DNA of 35,296 nucleotides from JAYTXL01 sp043742955 (GCA_043742955.1 JAYTXL010000200.1:1-35296), one strand, 5' to 3'. Positions 1-8,558 are shown, counted from the first letter of the stretch. Program-made: numbers and translations. The notes: a model not told the origin generated them from the sequence alone.

Positions 1-1682
1 AGGTAATTGGGCGGGCGCCGCGGCGCCCCCGCGCCGCTGTATTCCAGAATCGAATAGAGCAAGGGGACAAACTTGGAAGAGAGCGCCAGTTGACTGTCCT
101 CGGGCTGCCATCCCGCAGTGAACACCAGCAACTTGCCTTTGCCCACGGGGATTTCAAGCAGGGCGGCGTCGCCATTGTCGAATTTCGCCAGGATCCTGGC
201 CCCGGGAATTTTCGCGACGTCAACCCGGCGGTGTTTCCAAAAATGAATCTTGGTGAAATCACTAAAGCGCGGATCGGCAAACGGCGCGAAAAGTGGGTGC
301 CGAAAATCAATCTCCCCCAGCATGGAATAGCCCCCGCCCGCCGCCTCACTGGCCAACAAGCCATCGACTTCCAGAAGCCCCCCCAGGGTCGGCGCCACTG
401 CGGATGATCGCAGGAGGAGCAGCAAGGTGTTGCCCTCCTCTTTCAGCCGGCGACGCACGGCCGCCCAGCGCGCCTCCGGCAAGGCATCGGCGATCACCAC
501 CAGCGGCGTGTTTTCCAGATCCGCCGGCAGCAGCACCGCATCGGCACGGCGCGCGATCACCTGGGCAACTTGCCGCCGGGTTTCCTGGAAGCCGCGCTTG
601 AGGAAGTAGAGCGGTTGCGTGGCGTCCTTTTCCGCGTCATTGCCGAGGAATAAAATATTCACCCGCGCCGCCTCCGGCGAAACCACAAAAACCGTGTTAT
701 CAAAATCATCATCGTCGCCGCGCAGGATCAGGCGATCCACGGCCGCGCCTGCGGGGGGCGCCGGCGCAGGAATTACCCGACTTTGCCCCGGCGGGACGTA
801 CACATCGACCGCCGCTCCGGCGAAACTCTTGCCGTCGGCCAGCGCCCAGCCGACTTGGAATTGCTCCTTCTGCGAGTCGGAGGCATTGCTGACCCGGACG
901 CGGATTTGCGTGTCGGCCGGTTTTTTCGCCGTATCCTCGGTCTCGGCGACGAGTTGCAAACCGGCATTGGAACTTCGTTTCGCCTTGACCGGGTCGATCG
1001 TCAACTCGATGTTCCGCGGCCACTCGAACGCTTGCAGCGCATCCAACCGGCTGCCTTCCTGCAAATCGCTAATCAAGACGATCTGCAGTTGCCCGGTGAA
1101 CAATTTGTCATGGGGATCACTGAGCGCCTCGGCGGCGGTGATGAGGGCGTTGCCGAGGTGGGTGGCATGCCAACCGGGTGCCGCTTCCGCGAGCCGCTTG
1201 GAGGCCAGGGGGGCACGCTCGGCGATGGCAGTCTGCGTCCATTGCTCGAAGGTGAGGCGACGATTCACCGAACGGTCAAAGGTGAAAAGCGCGATCTGAT
1301 CGGCGGGACCAGTCTGGCGAAGATGCGCCTCGACTTTCGCGCGCGCATCCGCCCAGAGCGAGCCGCGTTTCATGCTAGCGCTCGTGTCCAGGAGCAGGAC
1401 GACGCGTTTACCGGGTCCGGTGGATTGCGGATTGTCGCCGGCGCTTTGAATAAAGGGTCGCGCAAAACCGAGCGCCAGGAGGCCAAGCACGAGCGAACGC
1501 AACAGCAACAGGAGAAGGTGTTCGAGCCGGCTGCGCTTCGTCACGCGCGGCGGCGTGGGCAGCAGAAACATCAACGAACTGAAGTTGGTCCGCTCCTTCG
1601 TGGTGCGCCGGATGAGATGGAACGCAATCGGTAATGCGACCGCGAGCGCGCCAACCAGGAAAAGCGGGGAGAGGAAGTTCAT
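1..1682 (-). CDS. BatA-like membrane protein with von Willebrand A domain (partial, 3' end off the window)
   Basis: The reading frame starts at the ATG at 1682 and stays open to the left edge, giving 560 visible codons. Residues 1-25 (MNFLSPLFLVGALAVALPIA) match the BatA/aerotolerance-regulator N-terminal membrane segment. A second hydrophobic stretch lies near residues 54-75. A VWA domain follows, with its metal-binding DxSxS motif as DTSAS at residues 99-103. The C-terminal part is mostly beta/alpha and I assign no function to it. Family members sit in the inner membrane with the VWA domain outside and work with MoxR ATPases. It is the last visible gene of the TPR-DUF4159-MoxR-DUF58 operon. 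A transposase element now separates it from DUF58, to which it was originally adjacent with a 3-nt gap. The stop codon is not in the window. Confidence 0.88.
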   Translation of the reverse strand, partial: MNFLSPLFLVGALAVALPIAFHLIRRTTKERTNFSSLMFLLPTPPRVTKRSRLEHLLLLLLRSLVLGLLALGFARPFIQSAGDNPQSTGPGKRVVLLLDTSASMKRGSLWADARAKVEAHLRQTGPADQIALFTFDRSVNRRLTFEQWTQTAIAERAPLASKRLAEAAPGWHATHLGNALITAAEALSDPHDKLFTGQLQIVLISDLQEGSRLDALQAFEWPRNIELTIDPVKAKRSSNAGLQLVAETEDTAKKPADTQIRVRVSNASDSQKEQFQVGWALADGKSFAGAAVDVYVPPGQSRVIPAPAPPAGAAVDRLILRGDDDDFDNTVFVVSPEAARVNILFLGNDAEKDATQPLYFLKRGFQETRRQVAQVIARRADAVLLPADLENTPLVVIADALPEARWAAVRRRLKEEGNTLLLLLRSSAVAPTLGGLLEVDGLLASEAAGGGYSMLGEIDFRHPLFAPFADPRFSDFTKIHFWKHRRVDVAKIPGARILAKFDNGDAALLEIPVGKGKLLVFTAGWQPEDSQLALSSKFVPLLYSILEYSGAGAPRRPPNY

Positions 1683-1683
1683 G
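1650..1683. repeat. 34-bp direct repeat, left copy
   Basis: This 34-bp sequence (begins GCCAACCAGGAAAAG on the plus strand) is identical to 2386-2419. It holds the first 11 codons of the BatA-like gene including its ATG. The two copies flank the Y1 transposase element, so the repeat looks like a target duplication made on insertion. Confidence 0.9.
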
Positions 1684-1702
1684 CGTTTGCCCCGTCACGC
1701 CA

Positions 1703-1781
1703 GCTCCGAAGGAGCGCAATTCGACAGCCCAGGGTGAAGCCCTGGGGCGCGAAGGAGACGGGATCGAAGCCCTGAAAGGGC
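1703..1781. repeat. REP-like hairpin cluster, left end of the transposase element
   Basis: Three short palindromes are visible: GCTCCGAAGGAGC at 1703-1715, a CCAGGG/CCCTGG hairpin inside 1725-1746, and GCCCTGAAAGGGC at 1769-1781. The 22-bp unit 1725-1746 recurs as a perfect reverse complement at 2324-2345 on the far side of the transposase. GAA-loop hairpins of this kind are typical RAYT substrates. Confidence 0.75.
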
Positions 1782-1817
1782 GACCCATCGCCGGAATTAT
1801 CCGTTCCTCGATTCGGT

Positions 1818-2270
1818 TCAGTCCCACACATAACATTCGTCGTATTCGATTCCATGCTTCTCTAGAAACATGCGGTATTCCACTTGAAATGGCACCCGGC
1901 GATGGTGCTCAGCCTGAGCGGTGATGTACCCCTTGAGTTGATCGACGCCGGACTGACCGATGGAGAACGCCTCGTAGCTATTTTGCCAAAAGAAGTCGGC
2001 GAACTCAGGCCCTTGCGTCTTCATCCAACACGACGAACCTGTTTTCAATTCTTCGACCAGTTTGGCGATCGTTACAGTTCGCGACATCGAGAAGAGGATG
2101 TGCACATGGTCCGCAACCGAGTTCGTGATGAGCGATGGCGAGCCGTGATTATTCAGGATTCCGACCAGGTAAGCGTGCAACTGGGGACGAACAGCGTTGG
2201 TGATTAGCGGTCGCCGGTCTTTCGTGCTGAAGACGAGATGAACCAGAACGCAGGCAAGGGATTGGGGCAT
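1818..2270 (-). CDS. REP-associated tyrosine transposase (Y1/IS200-like, RAYT)
   Basis: A 150-aa protein from the ATG at 2270, beginning MPQSLACVLVHLVFSTKDRR, the usual Y1_Tnp opening. An upstream in-frame ATG at 2390 lies inside the direct repeat and would add 40 residues that do not look like the family, so I chose 2270. The HUH metal-binding motif is HVH in 'ADHVHILF'. The catalytic tyrosine is in 'GYITAQAEHH', matching the YIxxQxxHH signature. The family makes single-strand cuts at hairpins and handles REP sequences. The length is normal for RAYTs and the frame is intact, so it may be active. It stands alone inside the inserted element, on the same strand as the host operon. Confidence 0.9.
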   Translation of the reverse strand: MPQSLACVLVHLVFSTKDRRPLITNAVRPQLHAYLVGILNNHGSPSLITNSVADHVHILFSMSRTVTIAKLVEELKTGSSCWMKTQGPEFADFFWQNSYEAFSIGQSGVDQLKGYITAQAEHHRRVPFQVEYRMFLEKHGIEYDECYVWD

Positions 2271-2286
2271 GGTAAGGTTTTGGTTC

Positions 2287-2368
2287 GCCCCTTCAGGGCT
2301 GATGCGCTTTGGATAAAAGTTTACCCAGGGCTTCACCCTGGGCTGTTGCATTAAGCCCCGTTGGGGCT
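2287..2368. repeat. REP-like hairpin cluster, right end of the transposase element
   Basis: Mirror of the left cluster: a CCCTTCAGGG hairpin near 2289-2298, the 22-bp inverted copy at 2324-2345, and AGCCCCGTTGGGGCT at 2354-2368. Together with the left cluster it brackets the transposase gene. Confidence 0.75.
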
Positions 2369-2418
2369 GCTGATCGGTGCCAATTGCCAACCAGGAAAAG
2401 CGGGGAGAGGAAGTTCAT
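2293..2418 (-). pseudogene. Truncated 5' remnant of the BatA-like gene
   Basis: The ATG at 2418 lies 3 nt after the DUF58 stop, in the position the BatA gene must have held before the insertion. The first 11 codons (MNFLSPLFLVG) are identical to the full gene at 1682. The frame then runs into element sequence and stops at 2293-2295, giving a 41-codon chimera. It would still receive ribosomes coupled from DUF58 but encodes no recognisable domain. Confidence 0.75.
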
Positions 2419-2419
2419 G
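2386..2419. repeat. 34-bp direct repeat, right copy
   Basis: Identical over 34 bp to 1650-1683. Flanking bases differ on both sides (t versus c before, g versus c after), which fixes the repeat length. Its right flank is the DUF58 gene end. Confidence 0.9.
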
Positions 2420-2421
2420 GG

Positions 2422-3363
2422 TTAGCGTCGGGTTTGCTTGACCTTCCGTCCGCGCTGCATCCGTTCGCGCAGGAAGTCGAAGAGGGCCAACTCCAAGGCC
2501 TGATCGGTCGCCAAACGCTGGTAACCAATGCCGAGCTTCTGACAGGTCGCCCGTGCGGCAGCGCAATGACGTTCCAACTTATCCAGGTAGTCGCGCCGGG
2601 CCGCCGTCGGGTCAACGTAAATATCCCGGCCCGACTCCACGTCATGAAACATCGCGGCCTGCTCGAAGTTGAACGTCAACTCCGCCGGGTCGAGAACGTG
2701 AAATAGAACCACCTCATGCCCGCACGCAGCAAGGCTCGTCAAATTTTTCTCCAGCGTTTCAATGGGTGCGAGCAAATCGGTGATCAACACCATGAGCGCC
2801 CGGCGCTTGACTATTTCCACGATGCGCTTGAGCGGCACGGTGAGGTCGGTGGCGCTGCCCCCGGCGGGCTTTTCCAGCGCCAGCATTAGGTGGCGCAAAT
2901 GGCCGGTGCGATGGCGCGCCGGCAGGTATTCGCGGATTTGCTCATCAAACGTGAGCAGCCCGACCGCATCGCCCTGCAAGTAGAGGAAGTAAGCCAGCGT
3001 GGCCGCGAGGGTGTTGGCGTATTGGGCCTTGGTCCAGCCGATGGAGCCGTAGGTCATCGAGCGGCTGTTGTCCACGAGCAGATGGCAGCGGAGGTTCGTC
3101 TCGTCCTCAAATTTCTTGATGAAGTAGCGGTCGCTGCGCGCGTAGAGCCGCCAGTCGAGATAACGCGGGTCATCGCCGGGCGTGTATTGGCGATACTCGG
3201 TGAACTCCACGGAGAAACCGTGATAGGGACTCCGATGCAGCCCCTTCCAAAACCCCTCGACCACCAGGCGCGCGCGCAGTTCAAGATTCTTGATGGCCAT
3301 CAGCGCCCGGGGCGCGATCAGCGTGCCCGGCTGGGCGTCGAGCGTTTTGGGGGGAGCAATCAC
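2422..3363 (-). CDS. DUF58 domain protein (VWA-like, MoxR partner)
   Basis: A 313-aa soluble protein. The core 'EYRQYTPGDDPRYLDWRLYA' at about residues 56-75 is the DUF58 signature. A VWA-type metal site follows as DNSRSM from residue 98. DUF58 proteins work with MoxR-family ATPases and Bat-type membrane proteins in cell-envelope or stress functions; the substrate here is unknown. The start is GTG at 3363, overlapping the MoxR stop by 4 nt (GTGA), a sign of translational coupling. A later ATG at residue 22 is possible but would lose the overlap. The basic C-terminus (RGRKVKQTRR) ends at a TAA 3 nt before the truncated BatA remnant. Confidence 0.92.
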   Translation of the reverse strand: MIAPPKTLDAQPGTLIAPRALMAIKNLELRARLVVEGFWKGLHRSPYHGFSVEFTEYRQYTPGDDPRYLDWRLYARSDRYFIKKFEDETNLRCHLLVDNSRSMTYGSIGWTKAQYANTLAATLAYFLYLQGDAVGLLTFDEQIREYLPARHRTGHLRHLMLALEKPAGGSATDLTVPLKRIVEIVKRRALMVLITDLLAPIETLEKNLTSLAACGHEVVLFHVLDPAELTFNFEQAAMFHDVESGRDIYVDPTAARRDYLDKLERHCAAARATCQKLGIGYQRLATDQALELALFDFLRERMQRGRKVKQTRR

Positions 3364-4454
3364 GCGCCTACGTTCGGCTGCACGGTTTCGAGCAACCGCT
3401 GGATGACCTTTTCCACAGTAATGCCCTCGGCCTCAGCGCGGTAGTTAATGAGGATCCGGTGGCGCAAGACCGGTGCGGCGAGGGTTTGAATATCTTCAAG
3501 GACCACATGCGCACGGCCCTGGAGCAGCGCGCGCGCCTTCGCCCCCAGCACCAAATACTGTCCGGCGCGCGTGCCCGCACCCCAGCTCACCCATTCGTTG
3601 ATATAGTCGGGGGTGCCCGCCTGGCGGGGGCGCGAGGCCGCCGCCAGCCGCACCGCATAGCGCACCAGATCCTCGGCAATCGGAACCCGGCGGACCACTT
3701 CGTGAAAGCGCAACACATCCGCACCGTAAAACAGAGGCTCAATCGGCGCGCCCTTTCCGGCGGTGGTTTGTTTCACGACGGCGACCTCATCATTCTCCGG
3801 CAGATAATTCATCACCACGTTGAACATAAACCGGTCCAGCTGCGCCTCCGGCAGCGGATAGGTGCCTTCCATCTCGATCGGATTCTGCGTGGCGAGCACA
3901 AAGAAAGGTTCCTGCAGCACATGCCGCACGCCGGCGGCGGTGACCTGATGCTCCTGCATCGCCTCGAGCAGGGCGGCCTGCGTCTTCGGCGGGGTGCGGT
4001 TGATTTCATCGGCCAGAATCATGTGGGCGAAAATCGGTCCCTTCACAAACACCATTCGCCGTCCCTCGGTGGTTTCCTCCAGGATTTCCGTGCCGGTGAT
4101 ATCCGCGGGCATGAGGTCGGGAGTGAATTGAATCCGCTGGAACCGCAGATGGAAGATCTGGGCGATGGATTTGACGAGCAGCGTTTTGGCCAATCCCGGC
4201 GCGCCGGTGATCAGGCAATGCCCGCCGGCAAAAAGCGCGATCAACAGTTCCTCGATGATCTCCTTCTGGCCGACGATGACCTTGGCGAGCTCGGCCTCGA
4301 TCCGGGCGCGGCCCGCGACCAATTGCTCGACGATTTGTTGCTCGGTGGGTTCCACCGGGGCGGTTTGGATTTCGGGATTTGGATTTTCCGTTGCTGGTTC
4401 CGTCGTTGTTTCCACTGGTTGCCTTTCAGTTGAGTTCAAGTCCATTCGCGTCAT
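3360..4454 (-). CDS. MoxR-family AAA+ ATPase
   Basis: A 364-aa protein. Residues 1-45 are a Pro/Glu/Thr-rich tail probably not part of the fold. The AAA+ core shows Walker A GAPGLAKT at 84-91, Walker B MILADEINR at about 145-153, and sensor 1 in 'FFVLATQNPIE'. 'LPEAQLDRFMF' follows as expected for MoxR. The family acts as a chaperone-like ATPase for VWA proteins, here the DUF58 and BatA-like products encoded next. The start ATG at 4454 lies 15 nt after the DUF4159 stop; a second ATG 9 nt further in (4445) is an alternative. The gene ends in a GTGA overlap with DUF58. Confidence 0.95.
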   Translation of the reverse strand: MTRMDLNSTERQPVETTTEPATENPNPEIQTAPVEPTEQQIVEQLVAGRARIEAELAKVIVGQKEIIEELLIALFAGGHCLITGAPGLAKTLLVKSIAQIFHLRFQRIQFTPDLMPADITGTEILEETTEGRRMVFVKGPIFAHMILADEINRTPPKTQAALLEAMQEHQVTAAGVRHVLQEPFFVLATQNPIEMEGTYPLPEAQLDRFMFNVVMNYLPENDEVAVVKQTTAGKGAPIEPLFYGADVLRFHEVVRRVPIAEDLVRYAVRLAAASRPRQAGTPDYINEWVSWGAGTRAGQYLVLGAKARALLQGRAHVVLEDIQTLAAPVLRHRILINYRAEAEGITVEKVIQRLLETVQPNVGA

Positions 4455-4469
4455 CCGCGGGCCTTCGCT

Positions 4470-5333
4470 TCAATGGGTCATCGCGTAAAAAATAATATTA
4501 ATACCGAGCGGGAAGGCGTATTTCTCAGAGAAATTCTTGAAGAAATAGCCGTTCTCTCCTTCGCGCTCCCAGCCGTCGCCGTTGTCCGTGTTGTGCGTGG
4601 CGATGACCATCATCCGGCCCTGGTCGTCAAACCATGCCCGATGATGCACGGTCCGCACGTCGCCATCGTGATTCTCCTCCCACGTCACGCCCGTGTGCTC
4701 GCTCATGGTGCCCGTGCGGACATTGGGCACCTGGCCTTTCTCCTTGATTTTGAAGACGCAACTATAGAGCGGATGGTCAAGGGGCAATTCGGTGAATTCA
4801 CGCTCCGGAAAAACCCGCTTCATCTCCCGCTCAAGGTTTGCCCACTCCGAATCCCCCCAGAAATCATCCACCATCAAAAACCCACCGTTCAGCAGGTAGC
4901 GTCGCAGGATGGGCACCTCCTCCTCCCGGAGCATTAGTGAGCCCACCTCCACCATATAGATCCATGGATACTGGAAGAGTTCCGGATCGGTAAGGTTCAG
5001 CACGCGTCCATCGGGATCAACTTTAATGGAGGTCATCTGCTGGAGCCGGTAGGAAAGATTCAGATCACTGTCTGGAAAATCAATACCACAGGATCCCCGA
5101 CCCCACCGCCCGTTTGCCTGATAGCGAATGCGCACGAAGGTGAAAACGTCGCGTCCAAAACCGGGAGCATTCGTCCAGTTCGGCGTGCCTGTGCTATGCG
5201 AGGCGACCTCACGCGCCGTGCGCACGGAAGGATGGATGTCACTCGACTCCCCCCCGCCCCAACGCTGCGCCAACGCCGCCCCCGCACAAACAAAAAATAA
5301 AGCCAGCCAGCCAGTTTTCGCTTTGTGTCTCAT
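4470..5333 (-). CDS. DUF4159 domain exported protein
   Basis: A 287-aa protein with an N-terminal signal peptide (hydrophobic residues about 9-22, cleavage likely after 'AALAQ'). The rest matches DUF4159: 'FTFVRIRYQANGRWGRGSCG', then 'YPWIYMVEVGSL', 'RRYLLNGGFLMVDDFWG' and a C-terminal 'FPLGINIIFYAMTH'. The fold resembles glutamine-amidotransferase-like domains, but no catalytic triad is evident. DUF4159 genes commonly accompany MoxR/DUF58/Bat clusters, as here. The start lies 2 nt after the TPR gene stop and the stop lies 15 nt before MoxR, so it is inside the operon. Its biochemical role is not known to me. Confidence 0.88.
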   Translation of the reverse strand: MRHKAKTGWLALFFVCAGAALAQRWGGGESSDIHPSVRTAREVASHSTGTPNWTNAPGFGRDVFTFVRIRYQANGRWGRGSCGIDFPDSDLNLSYRLQQMTSIKVDPDGRVLNLTDPELFQYPWIYMVEVGSLMLREEEVPILRRYLLNGGFLMVDDFWGDSEWANLEREMKRVFPEREFTELPLDHPLYSCVFKIKEKGQVPNVRTGTMSEHTGVTWEENHDGDVRTVHHRAWFDDQGRMMVIATHNTDNGDGWEREGENGYFFKNFSEKYAFPLGINIIFYAMTH

Positions 5334-5335
5334 GG

Positions 5336-8026
5336 CTATTTCCCGGGAATGCCGGCGGCTCGGACCGGTTTCTGCGATGCTTTCGCCTCAATTTCCAGCA
5401 GCAGCTTGTGGGCGTCACGAAAACGTGGCGCTTCCTCCAGCGCTTGCAGCACGTGCCGCCGGGCGGTCGCCTCGCCGGATTGATGCAGCAACTTTGCCAA
5501 CCGGTAATGCACCTCCGCCAGATCCGGCGGATCGAGCAAGAGCAGGGTTTGGTAGGCATCAATGGCGGATTTCGTCTTCCCCAATTCCTCGCTCGCCCGC
5601 GCGAGTTGCTGGTGGGGCGCGGCCAGCAATGGGTTCACGGCGAGAAACCGTTCGGCATTCTGCGCGACCGCGGCCCAATCCTTCGCTGCGGCAGATAATT
5701 CCATAAGCCGAAGATAGGCCTCGGTCGCGTCGGGATCGAGCGCGGTCAAGCTGGCCAGCACGGCGCGCTCGGCGTCCGTTTCCTTCAATTCCCGGTGGAT
5801 CTCGGCGAGTGCTTGATACGCGTTACCCGGCTCGATGTGGCCGGGATACAATTCAATCAATTTCTTCAAGGGCACCTTGGCCTCCACCCATTTCTTTGCC
5901 TGGATCAGTTGTCGCGCGTGCTGGCCGAGGGCATAAAAGTTCGTCGGGTTCTTCGCGATCCAATCAGCCGGCGCCAGCCCGGGGCTGGCCAGCAAATTTG
6001 GGCCTTTATCCTGGTCCTCCTCCGGCGGGGCGTTGGGCAGCTTGGTGGAAAGCCGCCGGCCCGCCGACTTCGGCTTCTCAAAATCCAGGCCCGGCGCGAG
6101 CTTCGCCGCCCGCTCCCGGGCGAACGCGGCAAAATCGGTGTTGATCCTGGCCAGGGGCGCGGTGTGGGTCGCAATGGCCGAATTGATCTCCACGCCTTTG
6201 GCGAGGTCGCCCAGAATCGCCTTCAATTTCTCCGCGCCAAATTGCTGGATGAGAAACTCCACCGCGAGCGACGACTCGTAATAAGCAAACTGCAGGTGCG
6301 TATCCGTTTTTGGCGCGAGGAACGCCGCACTCAACTCGCTCAGCGGCGTCAGTTCCTGGCCCAGCACCATCTCGCGATAGCGGGGGGTCATCCCCTGCCC
6401 CCAGACCGGGTTGGCCTGCCGTTCTTCGTAAACGGAAATACCCTCGCTCAGCCAGCGCGGCATTTTATTTTTGGTCAGGCTCAGCGTGACCACGTGACAG
6501 AACTCATGCCAGAGGACCGCCTCCCAGTTGGCGGGATGACCGGCCTGCGAAGCCGGGCTGTTCGCCGTGATCACCCGGCCGAAACACACACCCAAATATC
6601 CCGCCCCGCCCGGCATGCCGAAGGTGCGGACGGCAAAATCTTTTTGGTCCGGAAAAATTTCCACCATCGTTGGCTGCTCCAGGTTGATCCCGTATTTGGC
6701 GCACAGGGTCGTCCGTGCGCGCCCCAGCAGGGCCAGGACTTTGCCCCCATAAATCGCCGCCTCGGCCGCGCTCATGCGCACGATAAAATGCTCGTTCGTG
6801 ATCGTTTGAAACTTGGCCATGCTGTCTTTGAGCGTGACCTGATTGTAGGCGGTCACGTCATAGCCGTCGTCGCGATACACCTCATCGGCAAGATTCCAGC
6901 TTTCCGTTTCCTCCCCCAGCCGCAATAAATCCTGCGCCAGCTGGCTCTTGGCCGGCAAAAAAGTTGGATCAAAGCGCAAGGCCTGCCGTTGCGCGGCGGC
7001 CCCTTCGGCAAAGCGGTACTTCTGCGACAGCTTCTTGCCGATGAGATGATCCACCACCGGGTTCCCCGCCCAGGATTGCAACGCGGCCGTCCGGGCACTC
7101 TTCTCCGCCGCGGCATCGCTGCGCAAATGCGCCAGGATCGCGCGATATGCCCACGCCTCCGCCTGGATGGGATTCACCGCCAGCGCCCGGCTCAGCATTT
7201 TTTCCGCCGCCGCATATTCCTCGGCGTCCACGAGGTGATCAGCGAGCAGCAGCAGGCTGGGCACGTGGCGGGGATTAACCTTGAGCGCCTGATCCAGCGC
7301 ACGCAGCATGACCTCGCGCTCGCTGCTGGAATACGATTTGGCGAAGCCGTAAAGCAGGTCGGGATCATCGGGAAACTTCTTCAACCCCTCCTGAAACAGC
7401 TTTGCGGCCAGGGTGAAATCGTGCTTGTTCAGCGCCAGCTCGCCGGTCGCAAGATAAACGTCGCGGTTACCCGGGTCCGCCTTCTTGGCCCGATCAAATA
7501 ACTTCTCCAAAACCAGTTTGGGATCGACCCCCAGCAACAGCGCCGCCCGGCCCAGCGTCAGCAGGTTCGGCGCGTCCCGGTAGGCCCCGGCACGGTTGCC
7601 CGCGAGCTGGTTGATTTCCTCAAGCAGGGCGCGGGCGCGGTTCGTGTCGCCATTCAGGCGGAACACCTCGTGGCCCAGCAGACGTGTGCGAATGCTGGTG
7701 GAATAGCGCGATAAATTCGTGGTGATCACCGCCTGGGCGTTGGTATGCCGGCCGAGCGTCAGCAATGAATTCGCCAGGAGCAAACGCCAGTCTTCATCCG
7801 GGTCATTGGCCCCGATGGCCTGCTCCGCGAGCCGCACGGAGTTGGTGTAATTCCCGGCCAGAAATTCCTGGCGCGCCTGCTGCAGGTCCGCCGCCTCAAG
7901 GTGAAACACCGCCGCACCCAAGAGCATGATCCCCCAGCACGAGCCACGCCCCAGAGCCACGCCCACGCGACACCGCCGGAGCAGGGTCACGCCCACAGAC
8001 CGAGGGAGATACACGTTCACGCGCAT
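5336..8026 (-). CDS. Large TPR protein with a central zinc-metallopeptidase-like (gluzincin) domain
   Basis: An 896-aa protein if started at the ATG at 8026; a GTG at 8065 would add 13 residues. A hydrophobic segment at about residues 29-45 ('CWGIMLLGAAVFHLEA') looks like an export signal. TPR-like helical repeats cover roughly 45-400. A peptidase-MA-like domain follows: HEFCH (HExxH) at about 507-511, with the downstream glutamate in 'MPRWLSEGISVYEE' at about 528. More TPR repeats fill the C-terminal third. This points to a periplasmic or outer-envelope scaffold with a potentially active metallopeptidase; the substrate is unknown. It is the first gene of the DUF4159-MoxR-DUF58-BatA operon. 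Confidence 0.85.
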   Translation of the reverse strand: MRVNVYLPRSVGVTLLRRCRVGVALGRGSCWGIMLLGAAVFHLEAADLQQARQEFLAGNYTNSVRLAEQAIGANDPDEDWRLLLANSLLTLGRHTNAQAVITTNLSRYSTSIRTRLLGHEVFRLNGDTNRARALLEEINQLAGNRAGAYRDAPNLLTLGRAALLLGVDPKLVLEKLFDRAKKADPGNRDVYLATGELALNKHDFTLAAKLFQEGLKKFPDDPDLLYGFAKSYSSSEREVMLRALDQALKVNPRHVPSLLLLADHLVDAEEYAAAEKMLSRALAVNPIQAEAWAYRAILAHLRSDAAAEKSARTAALQSWAGNPVVDHLIGKKLSQKYRFAEGAAAQRQALRFDPTFLPAKSQLAQDLLRLGEETESWNLADEVYRDDGYDVTAYNQVTLKDSMAKFQTITNEHFIVRMSAAEAAIYGGKVLALLGRARTTLCAKYGINLEQPTMVEIFPDQKDFAVRTFGMPGGAGYLGVCFGRVITANSPASQAGHPANWEAVLWHEFCHVVTLSLTKNKMPRWLSEGISVYEERQANPVWGQGMTPRYREMVLGQELTPLSELSAAFLAPKTDTHLQFAYYESSLAVEFLIQQFGAEKLKAILGDLAKGVEINSAIATHTAPLARINTDFAAFARERAAKLAPGLDFEKPKSAGRRLSTKLPNAPPEEDQDKGPNLLASPGLAPADWIAKNPTNFYALGQHARQLIQAKKWVEAKVPLKKLIELYPGHIEPGNAYQALAEIHRELKETDAERAVLASLTALDPDATEAYLRLMELSAAAKDWAAVAQNAERFLAVNPLLAAPHQQLARASEELGKTKSAIDAYQTLLLLDPPDLAEVHYRLAKLLHQSGEATARRHVLQALEEAPRFRDAHKLLLEIEAKASQKPVRAAGIPGK

Positions 8027-8558
8027 GGGTTTTGATTTTGTGTCGCGCCAAGCGTAAGGCTTCACGCTGGGAAATCAATTGCGGAAACCATTTTTCACCG
8101 CAGCAGCCTTCATCCAGCGATCCTCCGCAGCCAGTCGGCACACTGGCGGAGTTGCTGCGGCTGGATGCCGAATTATCATACCAACTCCCAGTGATGATCG
8201 GTGGAATGGTCGCGCGGTCGTGCGGCCTCAGCCAGGCCGTAGTGGCACGGGCGTCTCGCCCGTCTGTTTCCGACAGCGCCGAGCGGTCGCCCACCAGAAA
8301 CTCACAGGCGAGACGCCCGTGCCACTACACTACTGCAGGGCGGCGCTGCCTCATGGTTGATTCTACCGGAAGTCATTTGCAATTGGTATCAGACAGCAGC
8401 GTCGACCTAAATGAGTCACTTGCGAACACGCACCCATCTCCACGCAAAATGGCGCTAATTTGGCACCGCTAAAGACGCCGTCGGATGGTCAACCTCGGGA
8501 TCGCGACCCAGAATTTACCACTGGTGTTGTACACGAACCACCTGTCAAACTCGAATAC
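8027..8558. other. Divergent intergenic region with a palindromic repeat element
   Basis: About 530 bp separate the leftward TPR operon from the rightward methyltransferase. No convincing gene is seen on either strand. The stretch must hold promoters for both directions, but I could not pick a reliable -35/-10 pair. Its middle carries the inverted-repeat element at 8239-8328. Confidence 0.6.
8239..8328. repeat. 90-bp MITE/REP-like element with perfect 22-bp inverted ends
   Basis: The left arm 8239-8260 starts GTAGTGGCACGGGCG; the right arm 8307-8328 is its exact reverse complement. Each arm also contains its own small hairpin (CGGGCG-TCT-CGCCCG in the left arm), so the structure is a hairpin within a hairpin. 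It has no coding content and sits between divergent genes. I associate this sequence type with dispersed repeats in verrucomicrobial genomes, from memory. Confidence 0.85.

Larger units (their letters stand above)
1684..2385 (-). mobile_element. RAYT/IS200-like element inserted at the DUF58-BatA junction
   Basis: About 700 bp lie between the two 34-bp direct repeats. The segment contains one Y1 transposase gene and, on both sides, short imperfect hairpins plus a perfect 22-bp inverted repeat (1725-1746 and 2324-2345). Removing the segment and one repeat copy restores a DUF58 stop, 3 nt, BatA ATG arrangement. This is direct evidence for an insertion. REP-associated tyrosine transposases are known to sit between REP-type hairpins, which fits. 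The exact element ends are inferred from where the direct repeats stop. Confidence 0.8.

Noticed and set aside
8460..8558. A 33-residue N-terminal extension of the methyltransferase from a TTG
   Set aside because: The extension has no family similarity and the ATG at 8559 gives the standard N-terminus.
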